A DNA stretch of 64,000 nt from Crassaminicella indica (GTDB lineage Bacteria; Bacillota; Clostridia; Peptostreptococcales; Thermotaleaceae), in assembly GCF_019203185.1 (NCBI RefSeq), contig NZ_CP078093.1:868001-932000 (forward strand), read 5' to 3'. The translations under genes were made by a program, and so were the position numbers. The notes below the pieces were generated by a model. That model was not told where the DNA came from, made no database searches, and saw only the letters and a list, made by a program, of their open reading frames with translations. Positions 26,409-36,179 of this stretch are shown here, piece by piece (positions within the stretch are counted from its first letter, which is position 1; the number at the start of each line of letters is the position of its first letter).

Positions 26409-27514
26409 TATACTTCATAACATATTCCTTTTATAACTATATTACTTTCTCTTTTTAAATCACACATAAAAGGTTCCACAATCCTACCATCCTGCTTAAT
26501 AACCCTAACAATAGGTCTTAATATATATTCACTATTTATTTCTTCTACTACAGCTATGCTATTATTACTCAAATATACAATAGTTCCGATTGGATAAGGA
26601 TTTACATTTTTTACAAAAGCTTTTACCATATCCATATTAAAGTGTCTTCCACCTGAACCCATAATATATTCTACTGCTTCATTAGGAGGTAATGGATCTC
26701 TATAAGGTCTTCCTGATGTAAGTGCATCATATACTTCTGCAACAGCTGCTATTTTTGACAATTTATAAATTTGTACATCCTTTAAGCCATAAGGATACCC
26801 ACTGCCATCTACCTTTTCATGATGCTGTAGTGAAATGATTCGTACCTTTGTACTCATATTTGTATTTTCTCTTAAATAGTTAAAGCCTCTTGTTACATGT
26901 TCTTTTACTATTTTAAATTCATTATCATCTAATTTTCCTTGTTTGTTGAGAATCTCTTGGGGTATGAACATTTTTCCAATATCATGAACCATCACCCCCA
27001 TTGTCAAATCATAAAGCTCATTTCTATTTAATCCATAACCAATACCTAAGACTAGTGCCATAATTGCTGAATTTACACTATGATTATATGTATAATTATC
27101 TGAACTTTTAATATCCACGAGATTTATCATAATATCTCTTTGGGTAAAAATATCATCAACAATTAATTTTGCCAATTGCTGAATTTGATCTAACTCCTGC
27201 TGTGACCGTTTCTCTATTTTTTTTCTTTCAAATTTATTTAATTTATCATCCTCTAGATTTACACAGGTATTAAGGGTAGCTCTAACAGTAGCAATAGCCT
27301 TTTGTCTTATTTGAGGCTTTATAATATCATCTAACTCACCTTGACTATACTCATCAATAATATAAATACAATAAAAACCATGCTCTTTTATTCTATTTAA
27401 TAGACTATTCGTAAGCTTTACACCCTTTGCCAATAAAATACGACCTTTATCATCATATATAGTTTGAGCCAAAAATGTGCTCTCTTTTGCTGCATTTATT
27501 GGAACTAATCGCAT
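26408..27514 (-). CDS. HD-GYP domain protein, probable c-di-GMP phosphodiesterase
   Basis: 368 aa. The first 120 residues form an uncharacterised region (LVPINAAKESTFLAQTIYDDKG). The HD-GYP domain has YNHSVNSA, the metal-binding HDIGK in MVHDIGKMFIPQEIL, LQHHEKVDGSGYPYGL (HHE and GYP) and AAVAEVYDALTSGRPYR. Such proteins hydrolyse cyclic di-GMP and influence motility, sporulation or biofilm. No receiver or transmembrane segment is visible, so input signals are unknown. Monocistronic. Confidence 0.92.
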   Translation of the reverse strand: MRLVPINAAKESTFLAQTIYDDKGRILLAKGVKLTNSLLNRIKEHGFYCIYIIDEYSQGELDDIIKPQIRQKAIATVRATLNTCVNLEDDKLNKFERKKIEKRSQQELDQIQQLAKLIVDDIFTQRDIMINLVDIKSSDNYTYNHSVNSAIMALVLGIGYGLNRNELYDLTMGVMVHDIGKMFIPQEILNKQGKLDDNEFKIVKEHVTRGFNYLRENTNMSTKVRIISLQHHEKVDGSGYPYGLKDVQIYKLSKIAAVAEVYDALTSGRPYRDPLPPNEAVEYIMGSGGRHFNMDMVKAFVKNVNPYPIGTIVYLSNNSIAVVEEINSEYILRPIVRVIKQDGRIVEPFMCDLKRESNIVIKGICYEV

Positions 27515-27621
27515 ATAGGCTCCCCCTCAGTTGGGTATTTCATTATTTATAATTAATTTATCAAAATATATCTAGAAAATCAAATGGCTAATTTCCCTAT
27601 AAAACGACATTTATATATTTT

Positions 27622-27649
27622 TTAAAAAAGAGGCTCTATCTGAGCCTCT
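27622..27649 (-). terminator. Terminator after serS
   Basis: Minus strand AGAGGCTC-AGATA-GAGCCTCT followed by TTTTT; a perfect 8-bp stem. Confidence 0.9.
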
Positions 27650-27655
27650 AAAAGC

Positions 27656-29165
<1,510 letters not shown>

Positions 29166-29339
29166 TTATTTACTAATTCCCTTCATTGTCTTTCCTATTT
29201 TTTAGGATATTTTAACATATTACATATAGCTTTTCAATGTTTTTATGATTTTATTCATTATTTTTTATCTATTTTCACATTTATAACATTTTCTTGTATA
29301 CCCAAAAAGCTTAAATATCCACTGGTAACAGCTATCGTC
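29166..29339. other. AT-rich spacer upstream of the serS leader
   Basis: Contains the presumed serS promoter. No gene seen. Confidence 0.4.
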
Positions 29340-29636
29340 CTACAATACAAGATTACCAATATTTATTTCCTCTAATATAGATGATTGTATCTTTCTACGA
29401 AATATAGCATTTATTTTCGCAAAAAGAATCCCCATACTAAAAGGCTTTGTAATATAATCGTCTGCTCCAAGTTCAATTCCTCTTATTTGTTCACTTTCCT
29501 CACTTCTTGCAGATAAAATTATAATTGGAAGATTATATTTTTTTCTAATCAATCTTAGGTAGTAAATACCATCAAATTTAGGAAGATGGATATCCAAAAT
29601 AATTAAGTCCGGCTCTATACGTTTCATACTCCCCAC
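29340..29636 (-). pseudogene. Truncated response regulator (receiver fragment)
   Basis: About 98 codons. The frame contains DLIILDIHLPKFDGIYYLR with the phospho-acceptor Asp, IIILSARSEE (switch Ser/Thr position) and [15 protein letters not shown] with the Lys, then a linker ending INIGNLVL-stop. The first ~45 residues with the acidic pair are missing (a stop codon lies just upstream), and the OmpR winged helix after the linker is gone. It lies just outside the left boundary of the rlmH-site island. Confidence 0.85.
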
Positions 29637-29848
29637 TACATCATTAAAATCTATTTCTTTCTAGTGCTATTTTTAATACTATCTATGATACCACACACAA
29701 TTTAACATTATTACATAAAATATATTTAAGTCATTCATTTAATTACTCAACTTTCGCATTACAAAAACACCTAACTACTTTTTCCTAAACCTCATTCGTT
29801 TTTTATCCTCATATGGTGGAGGTTGCGTAATGATACGGCATATTTGCT

Positions 29849-29869
29849 TATTTATGATACGGTTCACCC
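29849..29869 (-). repeat. Attachment-site copy 3: RlmH C-terminal codons (left island boundary)
   Basis: Minus strand GGTGAACCGTATCATAAATA, encoding GEPYHK-stop, identical over 21 bp to the end of the functional rlmH. It is not attached to an rlmH gene here; it is preceded on the minus strand by AATAAG. A weaker ATGATACGG at 29830-29838 may be a further decayed copy. Confidence 0.7.
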
Positions 29870-29938
29870 TTATTAACTAAATACATTACTTTCTCTTTCG
29901 TTATTTATATTATATACATAATGTAGTATTGTTTAAAT

Positions 29939-29988
29939 AAAAAAAAACTAATATTGTGCTTAGTATAACAACCAAGGGCAATATTAGT
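29939..29988 (-). terminator. Terminator-like hairpin at the edge of island segment A
   Basis: Minus strand ACTAATATTG ... CAATATTAGT, a perfect 10-bp stem with a 22-nt loop, followed by T7. Confidence 0.65.
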
Positions 29989-30109
29989 TATTCCAATGCT
30001 TATCTGTCGAGTAAATACCCGAGACTTCAGCATTAACTATTCAGTTTGAGATTTACTTATTGAGTAAATACCCAAGACGTAAATATCTTATGGTGTTAGT
30101 ATAGTTTTA
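29989..30109. other. Spacer between island edge and IS3 element
   Basis: No gene. Contains an imperfect direct repeat GAGTAAATACCC(G/A)AGAC at 30009 and 30062. Confidence 0.5.
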
Positions 30110-30162
30110 TGGACACAAATTGGTTAAATATATAAAATAATAACTGAGAGGATGTGTCCATA

Positions 30163-30429
30163 ATGAACAATAAAAAATTCAATCAAGATTTTAAAAAGAC
30201 AATTGTAGATCTTTATTATTCTGATCGTTCTGTAAAAGAATTAAGCAGCGAATATGGTGTTTCAGATGTCACTATATATAAATGGATTAAAAGATTTTCT
30301 CCTATATCTACATCAGATGGAAAAACTACTACATTAAATGATGTAGCAGAATTAAAAAAACAAATTGCACGCCTTCAGGAGGAGAATACTATCTTAAAAA
30401 AGGCTATCACCATATTCGCCAAAGCATAA
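30163..30429 (+). CDS. IS3 transposase OrfA (helix-turn-helix)
   Basis: About 88 aa. NQDFKKTIVDLYYSDRSVKEL and YGVSDVTIYKWIKRFS form the HTH; a leucine-zipper-like AELKKQIARLQEENTILKKA ends it. ATG 30163 is preferred to GTG 30154, which abuts the GAGAGG site. The slippery A6G (30396-30402) near its 3' end, preceded by AGGAGGAG, directs a -1 shift into orfB, giving the OrfAB transposase. Confidence 0.9.
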   Translation: MNNKKFNQDFKKTIVDLYYSDRSVKELSSEYGVSDVTIYKWIKRFSPISTSDGKTTTLNDVAELKKQIARLQEENTILKKAITIFAKA

Positions 30430-31304
30430 ATGACGATCAATTATTTAAAGTTATTACAGAGCAGTCTGATAAACATTCTATACAAGCTATGTGCAAAATA
30501 CTAGAAGTTTCTCGTAGCTCTTATTATAATGCACTTTGTCATACACCTTCTAATCGAGAACTTGAAAATAAAGAACTAAAAGAAACAATTTATAACATCT
30601 ATACTCAATCTAAAAGAAGATATGGTGCTCCTAAAATATATCATATGCTTTTAAAAAAAGGATACACAGTTAGCATAAAAAGAGTACAGAGAATAATGCG
30701 AAAGCTTGGTATTTATGCTATTACAGTCAAAAAGTATAGACCTTATTCAACAAAACAGAAAGTCATAGAATATCCTAATCTACTTAATCGTGATTTTCAA
30801 ACCACTGCACTTAATCAAAAATGGGTAACGGATATCACTTATATACATACGATAAAAGATGGATGGTGCTATCTTGCATCTGTTATGGATCTTCATTCTC
30901 GTAAAATAATAGGGTATTCATTTGATACTGCTATGACTGTAAATGTAGCCTTACAGGCTGTAAAGAATGCTTATATTTCACAAAACCCTACAGATACACT
31001 TGTATTGCATTCCGATTTAGGCTCGCAATATACAAGCATGGAATTTGGGAGGTACCTTAAATCTAAGGGGATACAGCATTCCTTTAGTCGTAAAGGGTGT
31101 CCTTATGACAATGCTACTATTGAATCATTCCATTCTGTATTAAAAAAAGAAGAAATTCATCATGTAAAATATATAGATTTTTATACCGCTAAATTAGCTA
31201 TATTTGAATACATTGAAAGTTGGTACAATAGAAGTCGTATTCATGGATCATTAAAATATAAAACCCCTCAACAAGTAGAAGATGAGGCTAAAATTGTATG
31301 TTAA
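30402..31304 (+). CDS. IS3 transposase OrfB (DDE integrase core), made by -1 frameshifting
   Basis: In the -1 frame after A6G the sequence continues GYHHIRQSINDDQLF into the orfB frame, whose first ATG is at 30489. Integrase core with Asp in WVTDITYIHT, Asp in LHSDLGSQYTS and Glu in NATIESFHSVLKKEEI; RRYGAPKIYHML is the HTH_21 part. Domains intact, so the element could be active. Confidence 0.88.
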   Translation, partial: GYHHIRQSINDDQLFKVITEQSDKHSIQAMCKILEVSRSSYYNALCHTPSNRELENKELKETIYNIYTQSKRRYGAPKIYHMLLKKGYTVSIKRVQRIMRKLGIYAITVKKYRPYSTKQKVIEYPNLLNRDFQTTALNQKWVTDITYIHTIKDGWCYLASVMDLHSRKIIGYSFDTAMTVNVALQAVKNAYISQNPTDTLVLHSDLGSQYTSMEFGRYLKSKGIQHSFSRKGCPYDNATIESFHSVLKKEEIHHVKYIDFYTAKLAIFEYIESWYNRSRIHGSLKYKTPQQVEDEAKIVC

Positions 31305-31497
31305 AAACTAACTTTTTGTTGTCCAAAATATTGACATAGATCCACATAATGAAAAATAGTTTAAATCTTTCCCTGTTGCTGTCGGTAAACCAACTGAGTT
31401 GATACCCACGTAAAAAAGCTACCTCTTTAATTGAGATAGCTTTCATCTTATCTGCTTTAAAAATTAATCCTTAAAATAGTATTTCCTATATATATCT

Positions 31498-31671
31498 TTA
31501 TTTCCCTGTCTCTTTAACAGATTCAAATTTCATATCAAAACCATTTACATAATTCCCATTCAAAGAAATATCTATGATTTTATTTCTACCTGTTTTTTCA
31601 TCTTTTCCATATATAAATTCGTATTCTCCTAAACTATTACTTTCTACGAACTTGATGGCTTGGATACGTCT
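31498..31671 (-). pseudogene. C-terminal remnant of an unknown protein
   Basis: About 57 open codons without a start, ending ...FDMKFESVKETGK-stop and containing EYEFIYGKDEKTGRNKIIDI. Protein-like composition but no recognised family. Lies next to an IS66 fragment between the IS3 element and the 31848 gene, in a degraded stretch. Confidence 0.45.
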
Positions 31672-31686
31672 TCTTTATTTTTACGG

Positions 31687-31779
31687 CTAATCTTTTAAAT
31701 GTATTAATTTCACAATCCATCGTAATTCTTCTTTGCTTACTTTAAGAGCTTCTTCCTTTGATATAGGCCATTTAAATTT
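31687..31779 (-). pseudogene. IS66 OrfB (TnpB) C-terminal fragment
   Basis: Thirty codons KFKWPISKEEALKVSKEELRW... ending in a stop; closely similar to, but not identical with, the KFKWPMSKEEALKITVEELRW of the intact IS66 orfB at 38542. Relic of an older IS66-type insertion. Confidence 0.8.
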
Positions 31780-31785
31780 GCAACA

Positions 31786-31826
31786 ATCAAAAGTGCCTGA
31801 TGTCCAAAGCTCCAGGCACTTTTAAA
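31786..31826 (-). terminator. Terminator downstream of the 31848 gene
   Basis: AAAAGTGCCTG / CAGGCACTTTT perfect 11-bp stem with a 13-nt loop; T run on the minus strand side. Confidence 0.8.
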
Positions 31827-31847
31827 ATTATAGAATTTGATTATTTA

Positions 31848-32261
31848 CTATTTGTGATTCACTTCTGCGATATAAATCTTTGAATTCATTCTGCCTGCAA
31901 TATCTATTGCTTCTCCGGCATCATCCACTGATAAAATAAACCTTCTAGATACCACATCCTTACCAATATGCAGCTCCACATTTGGTCTGGATTTGATTGA
32001 ATCTGTATGAATTGTGTTTATTTCGGTCCAGTCCCACATATTATGAAACTGGACTCCACAGACAGTGTACAGAATATCCACTCCTTCTTGTGAAATCACA
32101 TGTTTTCTGTCAGAAAAAGTGGCAAGAATCATGATAATTCCAAATGGTAGGTAAAACCAGTTATGATTTACAGCTGCGTTATAAACAACATAAGCTCCAA
32201 AGATGATAACTGCCACCTTTACCCACAGTTTTCGTTCCGGAATGATTCCGTAATATTCCAT
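31848..32261 (-). CDS. Hypothetical membrane protein with PH-like C-terminal part
   Basis: 137 aa. Two close hydrophobic helices (about 12-45: VKVAVIIFGAYVVYNAAV and WFYLPFGIIMILATF), then a soluble half with alternating beta pattern (VISQEGVDILYTVCGVQFHNMWDWTEINTI) resembling bacterial PH-like membrane proteins. No functional name possible. It follows the NhaC antiporter gene by 35 bp and shares its GC-richer codon use, so the two are probably cotranscribed. Confidence 0.65.
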   Translation of the reverse strand: MEYYGIIPERKLWVKVAVIIFGAYVVYNAAVNHNWFYLPFGIIMILATFSDRKHVISQEGVDILYTVCGVQFHNMWDWTEINTIHTDSIKSRPNVELHIGKDVVSRRFILSVDDAGEAIDIAGRMNSKIYIAEVNHK

Positions 32262-32295
32262 AGTATCTCCTCTCTTATATTAGCTATATTTGTTT

Positions 32296-33816
32296 CTATA
32301 CGTTCTTACATAATCCAGCAGTTCTTCTTTCTGCAAGAGCCTTCATCGCCTTTTTATGTGCTTCTTCAGGTGCACCAGCAGGTCCATGACCCTTTTTTAG
32401 CTTACCAAACATATTAGTTCTTGATCCATCAGCATATAAAATATTTCCACCCCAACTTGCAGTAACAATAGCATAAATAGGGTTGATAATATTCATGAAG
32501 CAAAATGGCAAGTATGACAGTGTTGGAACTCCAAGTACTGCTGAGTGGTATGCACCGCAAGATGACCAAGGGATAAGTGGTGACCATAAAGTACCACCGT
32601 CTTCAAGTGTTCTTGACAGCATGTTCCTACCAAGACCCATTTCGTCAAAGTTATTCTTATACATTGATGAAGGAATGATTAATCCTAAGTACTGGTCGCA
32701 CATAGTTGTGATACAGAACATTGAAGTCGTAATGGTAACAACAACTAACTGGAATGGAGTCTTAACCTTCTTGATAAGTCCACCAAGAAGTGATTCTACT
32801 GAACCAATCTTCTGAAGTATACCACCAAAAGCAACCGCAACTATTACAAGATTGTTAGTCCAAAGCATACTATCCATACCACCTCTATTTACAAGCTTTG
32901 TAAACAGTGCGTTTTCTGATTCAGCTGCATATCCATAGTGTAACATTTCGATGCAGTCAGAGATTCCGGCACCCTGGAAAATTAAAGCAAATACACATCC
33001 TATCAAGGAAAGAAGTACAACTGAAGGAATAGCTGGCATCTTTATTACTGCTACTACTATAATCAGTAAAATAGGAATAAGAAGAATTGGACTCATATAT
33101 GTATAGTGGTGAATGATTGAAGCTGATAACTCATTTGCAAGAGTAGGGTCATAGTTCTGAACCTCTGAAAGTGAGAAAAATGCATATATACATGTTGCAA
33201 TAACTACACTTGGGAAAGTTGTAGTTACCATAGCTGCTACATGATCAAAAAGTCCAGTTTGTGCAGAACCAGCAGCCAGATTTGTTGAGTCTGAAAGTGG
33301 TGAGAATTTATCGCCACAACATGCGCCTGAAAGAATAGCACCTGCAATAAGTGCTGGATTTAGTCCCATTGTTGTACCTATAGCCATAAATGCAATACCA
33401 AGAGTTGCTGTGACTGTCCATGCTGATCCAAGTGCAACACCTACAACTGCACAAAGAACTGTTACAAATGGAAGGAATACATCCGGTGTAAATAGCTTCA
33501 ACCCATAATAGACTACCGCCGGGATAGTTCCACATGCAGTAAATGAACCAATCAGGCATCCCACAAGAAGAATGATAATTATTGCTTCAAGGGACTGATT
33601 AACAGCTTCCAGACCTGCAGCAAGCATTTCTTTGTAGTTATAGCCGCACAGTTTTCCAATAATCATGGCAACTGCACATGCAAGAGTTACAGGAATATGA
33701 GGATCCATTCCCCAGCCAAGTGCATAATTTGTGATCATTACTATCAGAAGAAAAAGAATTGGAATAAGAGCTTCCACTTTGTTAGGCAATCTGACTATCT
33801 TGTTTTTTTCACTCAT
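32296..33816 (-). CDS. NhaC-family Na+/H+ antiporter
   Basis: About 506 aa from ATG 33816, which has GGAGGTG correctly spaced; an upstream in-frame start at 33849 has none. Twelve or so hydrophobic segments; the NhaC signatures ALGSAWTVTATLGIAFMAIG, GAILSGACCGDKFSPLSDSTNLAAG and TMCDQYLGLIIPSSMYK are clear. Exchanges sodium for protons, or in some relatives an organic anion or amino acid. Codons use more G and C in third positions than the flanking core genes, suggesting transfer. Encoded downstream of a two-component system on the same strand. Confidence 0.9.
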   Translation of the reverse strand: MSEKNKIVRLPNKVEALIPILFLLIVMITNYALGWGMDPHIPVTLACAVAMIIGKLCGYNYKEMLAAGLEAVNQSLEAIIIILLVGCLIGSFTACGTIPAVVYYGLKLFTPDVFLPFVTVLCAVVGVALGSAWTVTATLGIAFMAIGTTMGLNPALIAGAILSGACCGDKFSPLSDSTNLAAGSAQTGLFDHVAAMVTTTFPSVVIATCIYAFFSLSEVQNYDPTLANELSASIIHHYTYMSPILLIPILLIIVVAVIKMPAIPSVVLLSLIGCVFALIFQGAGISDCIEMLHYGYAAESENALFTKLVNRGGMDSMLWTNNLVIVAVAFGGILQKIGSVESLLGGLIKKVKTPFQLVVVTITTSMFCITTMCDQYLGLIIPSSMYKNNFDEMGLGRNMLSRTLEDGGTLWSPLIPWSSCGAYHSAVLGVPTLSYLPFCFMNIINPIYAIVTASWGGNILYADGSRTNMFGKLKKGHGPAGAPEEAHKKAMKALAERRTAGLCKNV

Positions 33817-33925
33817 AAAAACACCTCCGAAAATATAATGATTTATCAAATTACAATTCCATCATAATATTCTCTGCGTCAAGGAAGTGTCAATAAATAT
33901 GAATATTAGTCAATTTTTTTAATAT

Positions 33926-34741
33926 TTATTTTTCATATTTCTCCCTTTCGATGAAAGCATTAATCTCTTCAGCCCAAGAATACTGAGCCATATATTCGCC
34001 ATGATAAAGCTTTCTGCCCTCTACACTGTTTTCTACCCATTTAAAGTAGTCGCACTGGATACATTCTAAGTTTGACAGTCCAATCTGGCCTCTTGCACTA
34101 TATATTATTTTTCCACATCCAAGCTGGTTCATCACATCCTGCAAATCTTTTTTCAGCATCCTGTAGTACGAATCATGACCATCTTCCTCCCATAGAGTTG
34201 CAATTACTTCCTTTGAAGTACATCTTGTGCCCTTTCTGTGAACAAGATATGCCAGAAGCTCCTTTGTCTTTTCAAATTTAAATTTTACAGGTTTTCCATC
34301 TATACGTATCTCAAAATTTCCAAAGCAGGTTATCTGTATCCTCCGTTCCTCTTCCCCTACTGGATTCTCCTGAGATGAATATCTAAGATTTTCAAGTGCA
34401 TGACGTATCTGCTCCACATTTGCTGGCTTCATGATATAATCACTGGCATCCAATTTAAATGCCTCTCCCATATGATCCGAATAACCAGTCACAAATATGA
34501 AATTGGTCTTAGGGTACAATTTTTTAAGCTTGTTGGCAAACTCTATCCCATTTAATCCCGGCATTTGTATATCAATGAAGCACACATGAAACTGCTGCTG
34601 CTTGGCAAGCTCCAGTGACTGAACAGGATTATTTGCCATTACAATTTCTGCTTTTTCATCAACTTCACATATTAATGCTACAAGATACTCTGCTGCAATT
34701 ATCTCATCGTCCAATACTAAGTATTTCACGTCGTTCACCAC
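33926..34741 (-). CDS. Response regulator with CheY receiver and SARP-like winged helix
   Basis: 271 aa. Receiver domain about 1-120 (YLVLDDEIIAAEYL acidic pair, FIDIQMPGLNG phospho-Asp, FVTGYSDH, DYIMKPAN). The C-terminal half ITCFGNFEIRIDGKPVKFKFEKTKELLAYL and KEVIATLWEEDG is a SARP/BTAD-type winged helix. The start overlaps the kinase gene; GTG at 34741 or 34729 are both possible. With the kinase it forms a two-component system likely to control the NhaC antiporter gene just downstream. Confidence 0.85.
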   Translation of the reverse strand: MVNDVKYLVLDDEIIAAEYLVALICEVDEKAEIVMANNPVQSLELAKQQQFHVCFIDIQMPGLNGIEFANKLKKLYPKTNFIFVTGYSDHMGEAFKLDASDYIMKPANVEQIRHALENLRYSSQENPVGEEERRIQITCFGNFEIRIDGKPVKFKFEKTKELLAYLVHRKGTRCTSKEVIATLWEEDGHDSYYRMLKKDLQDVMNQLGCGKIIYSARGQIGLSNLECIQCDYFKWVENSVEGRKLYHGEYMAQYSWAEEINAFIEREKYEK

Positions 34742-36008
34742 TCTCCAGTCTTACATTTTTTCTTTCTCCCGGAATAATAATTTTTACAGTTGTTCCAATT
34801 CCTATAAGACTTGTAATTTCCATTTTTGCTTTAACCATACTTTTTAGCCGTTCATTTACATTATGTATGCCAACATGAGGCTTTCCATCATTTAATGCCT
34901 TGTCTATTTCAAAGCCTATTCCATTATCTTCAATTATTATGATGTGATCCCTTCCCTGCTTTTCTGTAGAAATCTTTATTGTTCCTCCCTCAAGCTTTTT
35001 GCATATTCCGTGCTTGACTGCATTTTCCACAATTGGCTGCAACGTCAGTCTTGGCATATTAAAATCATCTGATTTTATATCATATTCTACCTTTACCCGA
35101 TCCCCAAATCTCAGTTTTTCTATATCAAGATAAATATTTGTATACTCCAGCTCCTGAGAAAAAGGATGTGTGTCATTTTCGCCCATGCTATACATATTTT
35201 CCCTAAGATATCTGGAAAATTTTATAGTAGTTTCCTCTGCAAGCTTCGGATTTGCTCGGCAAAGTGCAGTGATAGTATTTAATGTATTGTATAAGAAGTG
35301 AGGCTGTATCTGTGAAAGCATCAATGATACTCTTTGTTCCCTCAGCTTTATTTCCTTTTCCTCATTTACCTGCTGTGATATATATACATGTATTACAAGG
35401 TAATAAAACAAAAATGCTACAGCATAAGTTTCGTTCAATATTCCCGCTCGTACCCCTATTGATTCCATAATATTTGCAGTCATCAGCCAAGCTATACAGA
35501 AGAAGACTCCAAGAGGATTTACATCTGTTTTTTTATAAAATTCCATATTCAATATAAGAAGGAATATAACCCAATATACCCAGTCCGTAACAATAAAGGT
35601 ATATCCCACAAGTCCAAGTTCAAGGCTTCCATCGGATCCAAAATAAAATACATTATTTTTAAAAAATGCACCACAGTAAAAAAGGAAATTCACTATGGCG
35701 GGAACATAGATTAATTTATTTTTTGGTTTCACCATATTTATGATTGTAGCCATAACCAAAGGTTTTAGAGAGTAATAGGTTATACCTGTTATGATGAGCG
35801 GCAATCCCACCATAGCTTGCTCCTTAAGATAATTCATATAGAACTCCGCTATAGACAGAATCAAAAGCAGTGTCATATTTATAACCATTCGTTTTTTTAT
35901 AAATATATCTACTGCGGATTTCATGAAAACAACAAAATATATCCCCACTACCATTGCAATAAGTATATAGTTTTCAACAAGATAATTTTGCAAATATGTC
36001 TCTTTCAC
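34704..36008 (-). CDS. LytS/YpdA-type sensor histidine kinase
   Basis: About 434 aa. The N-terminal 200 residues hold roughly seven membrane helices (7TM-type sensor). A His_kinase domain with QIQPHFLYNTLNTITALCRA (phospho-accepting His) and a HATPase with LTLQPIVENAVKHGI and IIIEDNGIGFEID follow. GTG 36008 is preferred because GAGG lies eight bases upstream; GTG 36017 overlaps that site. Overlaps the regulator gene by about 38 bp. Part of the GC-richer block. Confidence 0.88.
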   Translation of the reverse strand: MKETYLQNYLVENYILIAMVVGIYFVVFMKSAVDIFIKKRMVINMTLLLILSIAEFYMNYLKEQAMVGLPLIITGITYYSLKPLVMATIINMVKPKNKLIYVPAIVNFLFYCGAFFKNNVFYFGSDGSLELGLVGYTFIVTDWVYWVIFLLILNMEFYKKTDVNPLGVFFCIAWLMTANIMESIGVRAGILNETYAVAFLFYYLVIHVYISQQVNEEKEIKLREQRVSLMLSQIQPHFLYNTLNTITALCRANPKLAEETTIKFSRYLRENMYSMGENDTHPFSQELEYTNIYLDIEKLRFGDRVKVEYDIKSDDFNMPRLTLQPIVENAVKHGICKKLEGGTIKISTEKQGRDHIIIIEDNGIGFEIDKALNDGKPHVGIHNVNERLKSMVKAKMEITSLIGIGTTVKIIIPGERKNVRLESGERREILSIGR

Positions 36009-36179
36009 GTACTTCACCTCATACTATTTAAAAACACTTTAAACTGCCTAGCCTCATTTCAAATCAAGTGAGCTTTAGCGACTTTTCGCAAAATGGATAT
36101 GTCATTTTTTCACTTCCATATAAGCATACAATAACTAACACTAAGAATTTTATTTTTACTTGAGGAAATTGCATAATTA

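Larger units (their letters stand above)
30110..31325 (+). mobile_element. IS3-family insertion sequence
   Basis: orfA and orfB in the classical -1 relationship, flanked by imperfect terminal inverted repeats starting TGGACA (TGGACACAAATTGGTTA at the left, TGGACAACAAAAAGTTA read inward from the right). Length about 1.2 kb. I saw no clear target duplication. Confidence 0.85.
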
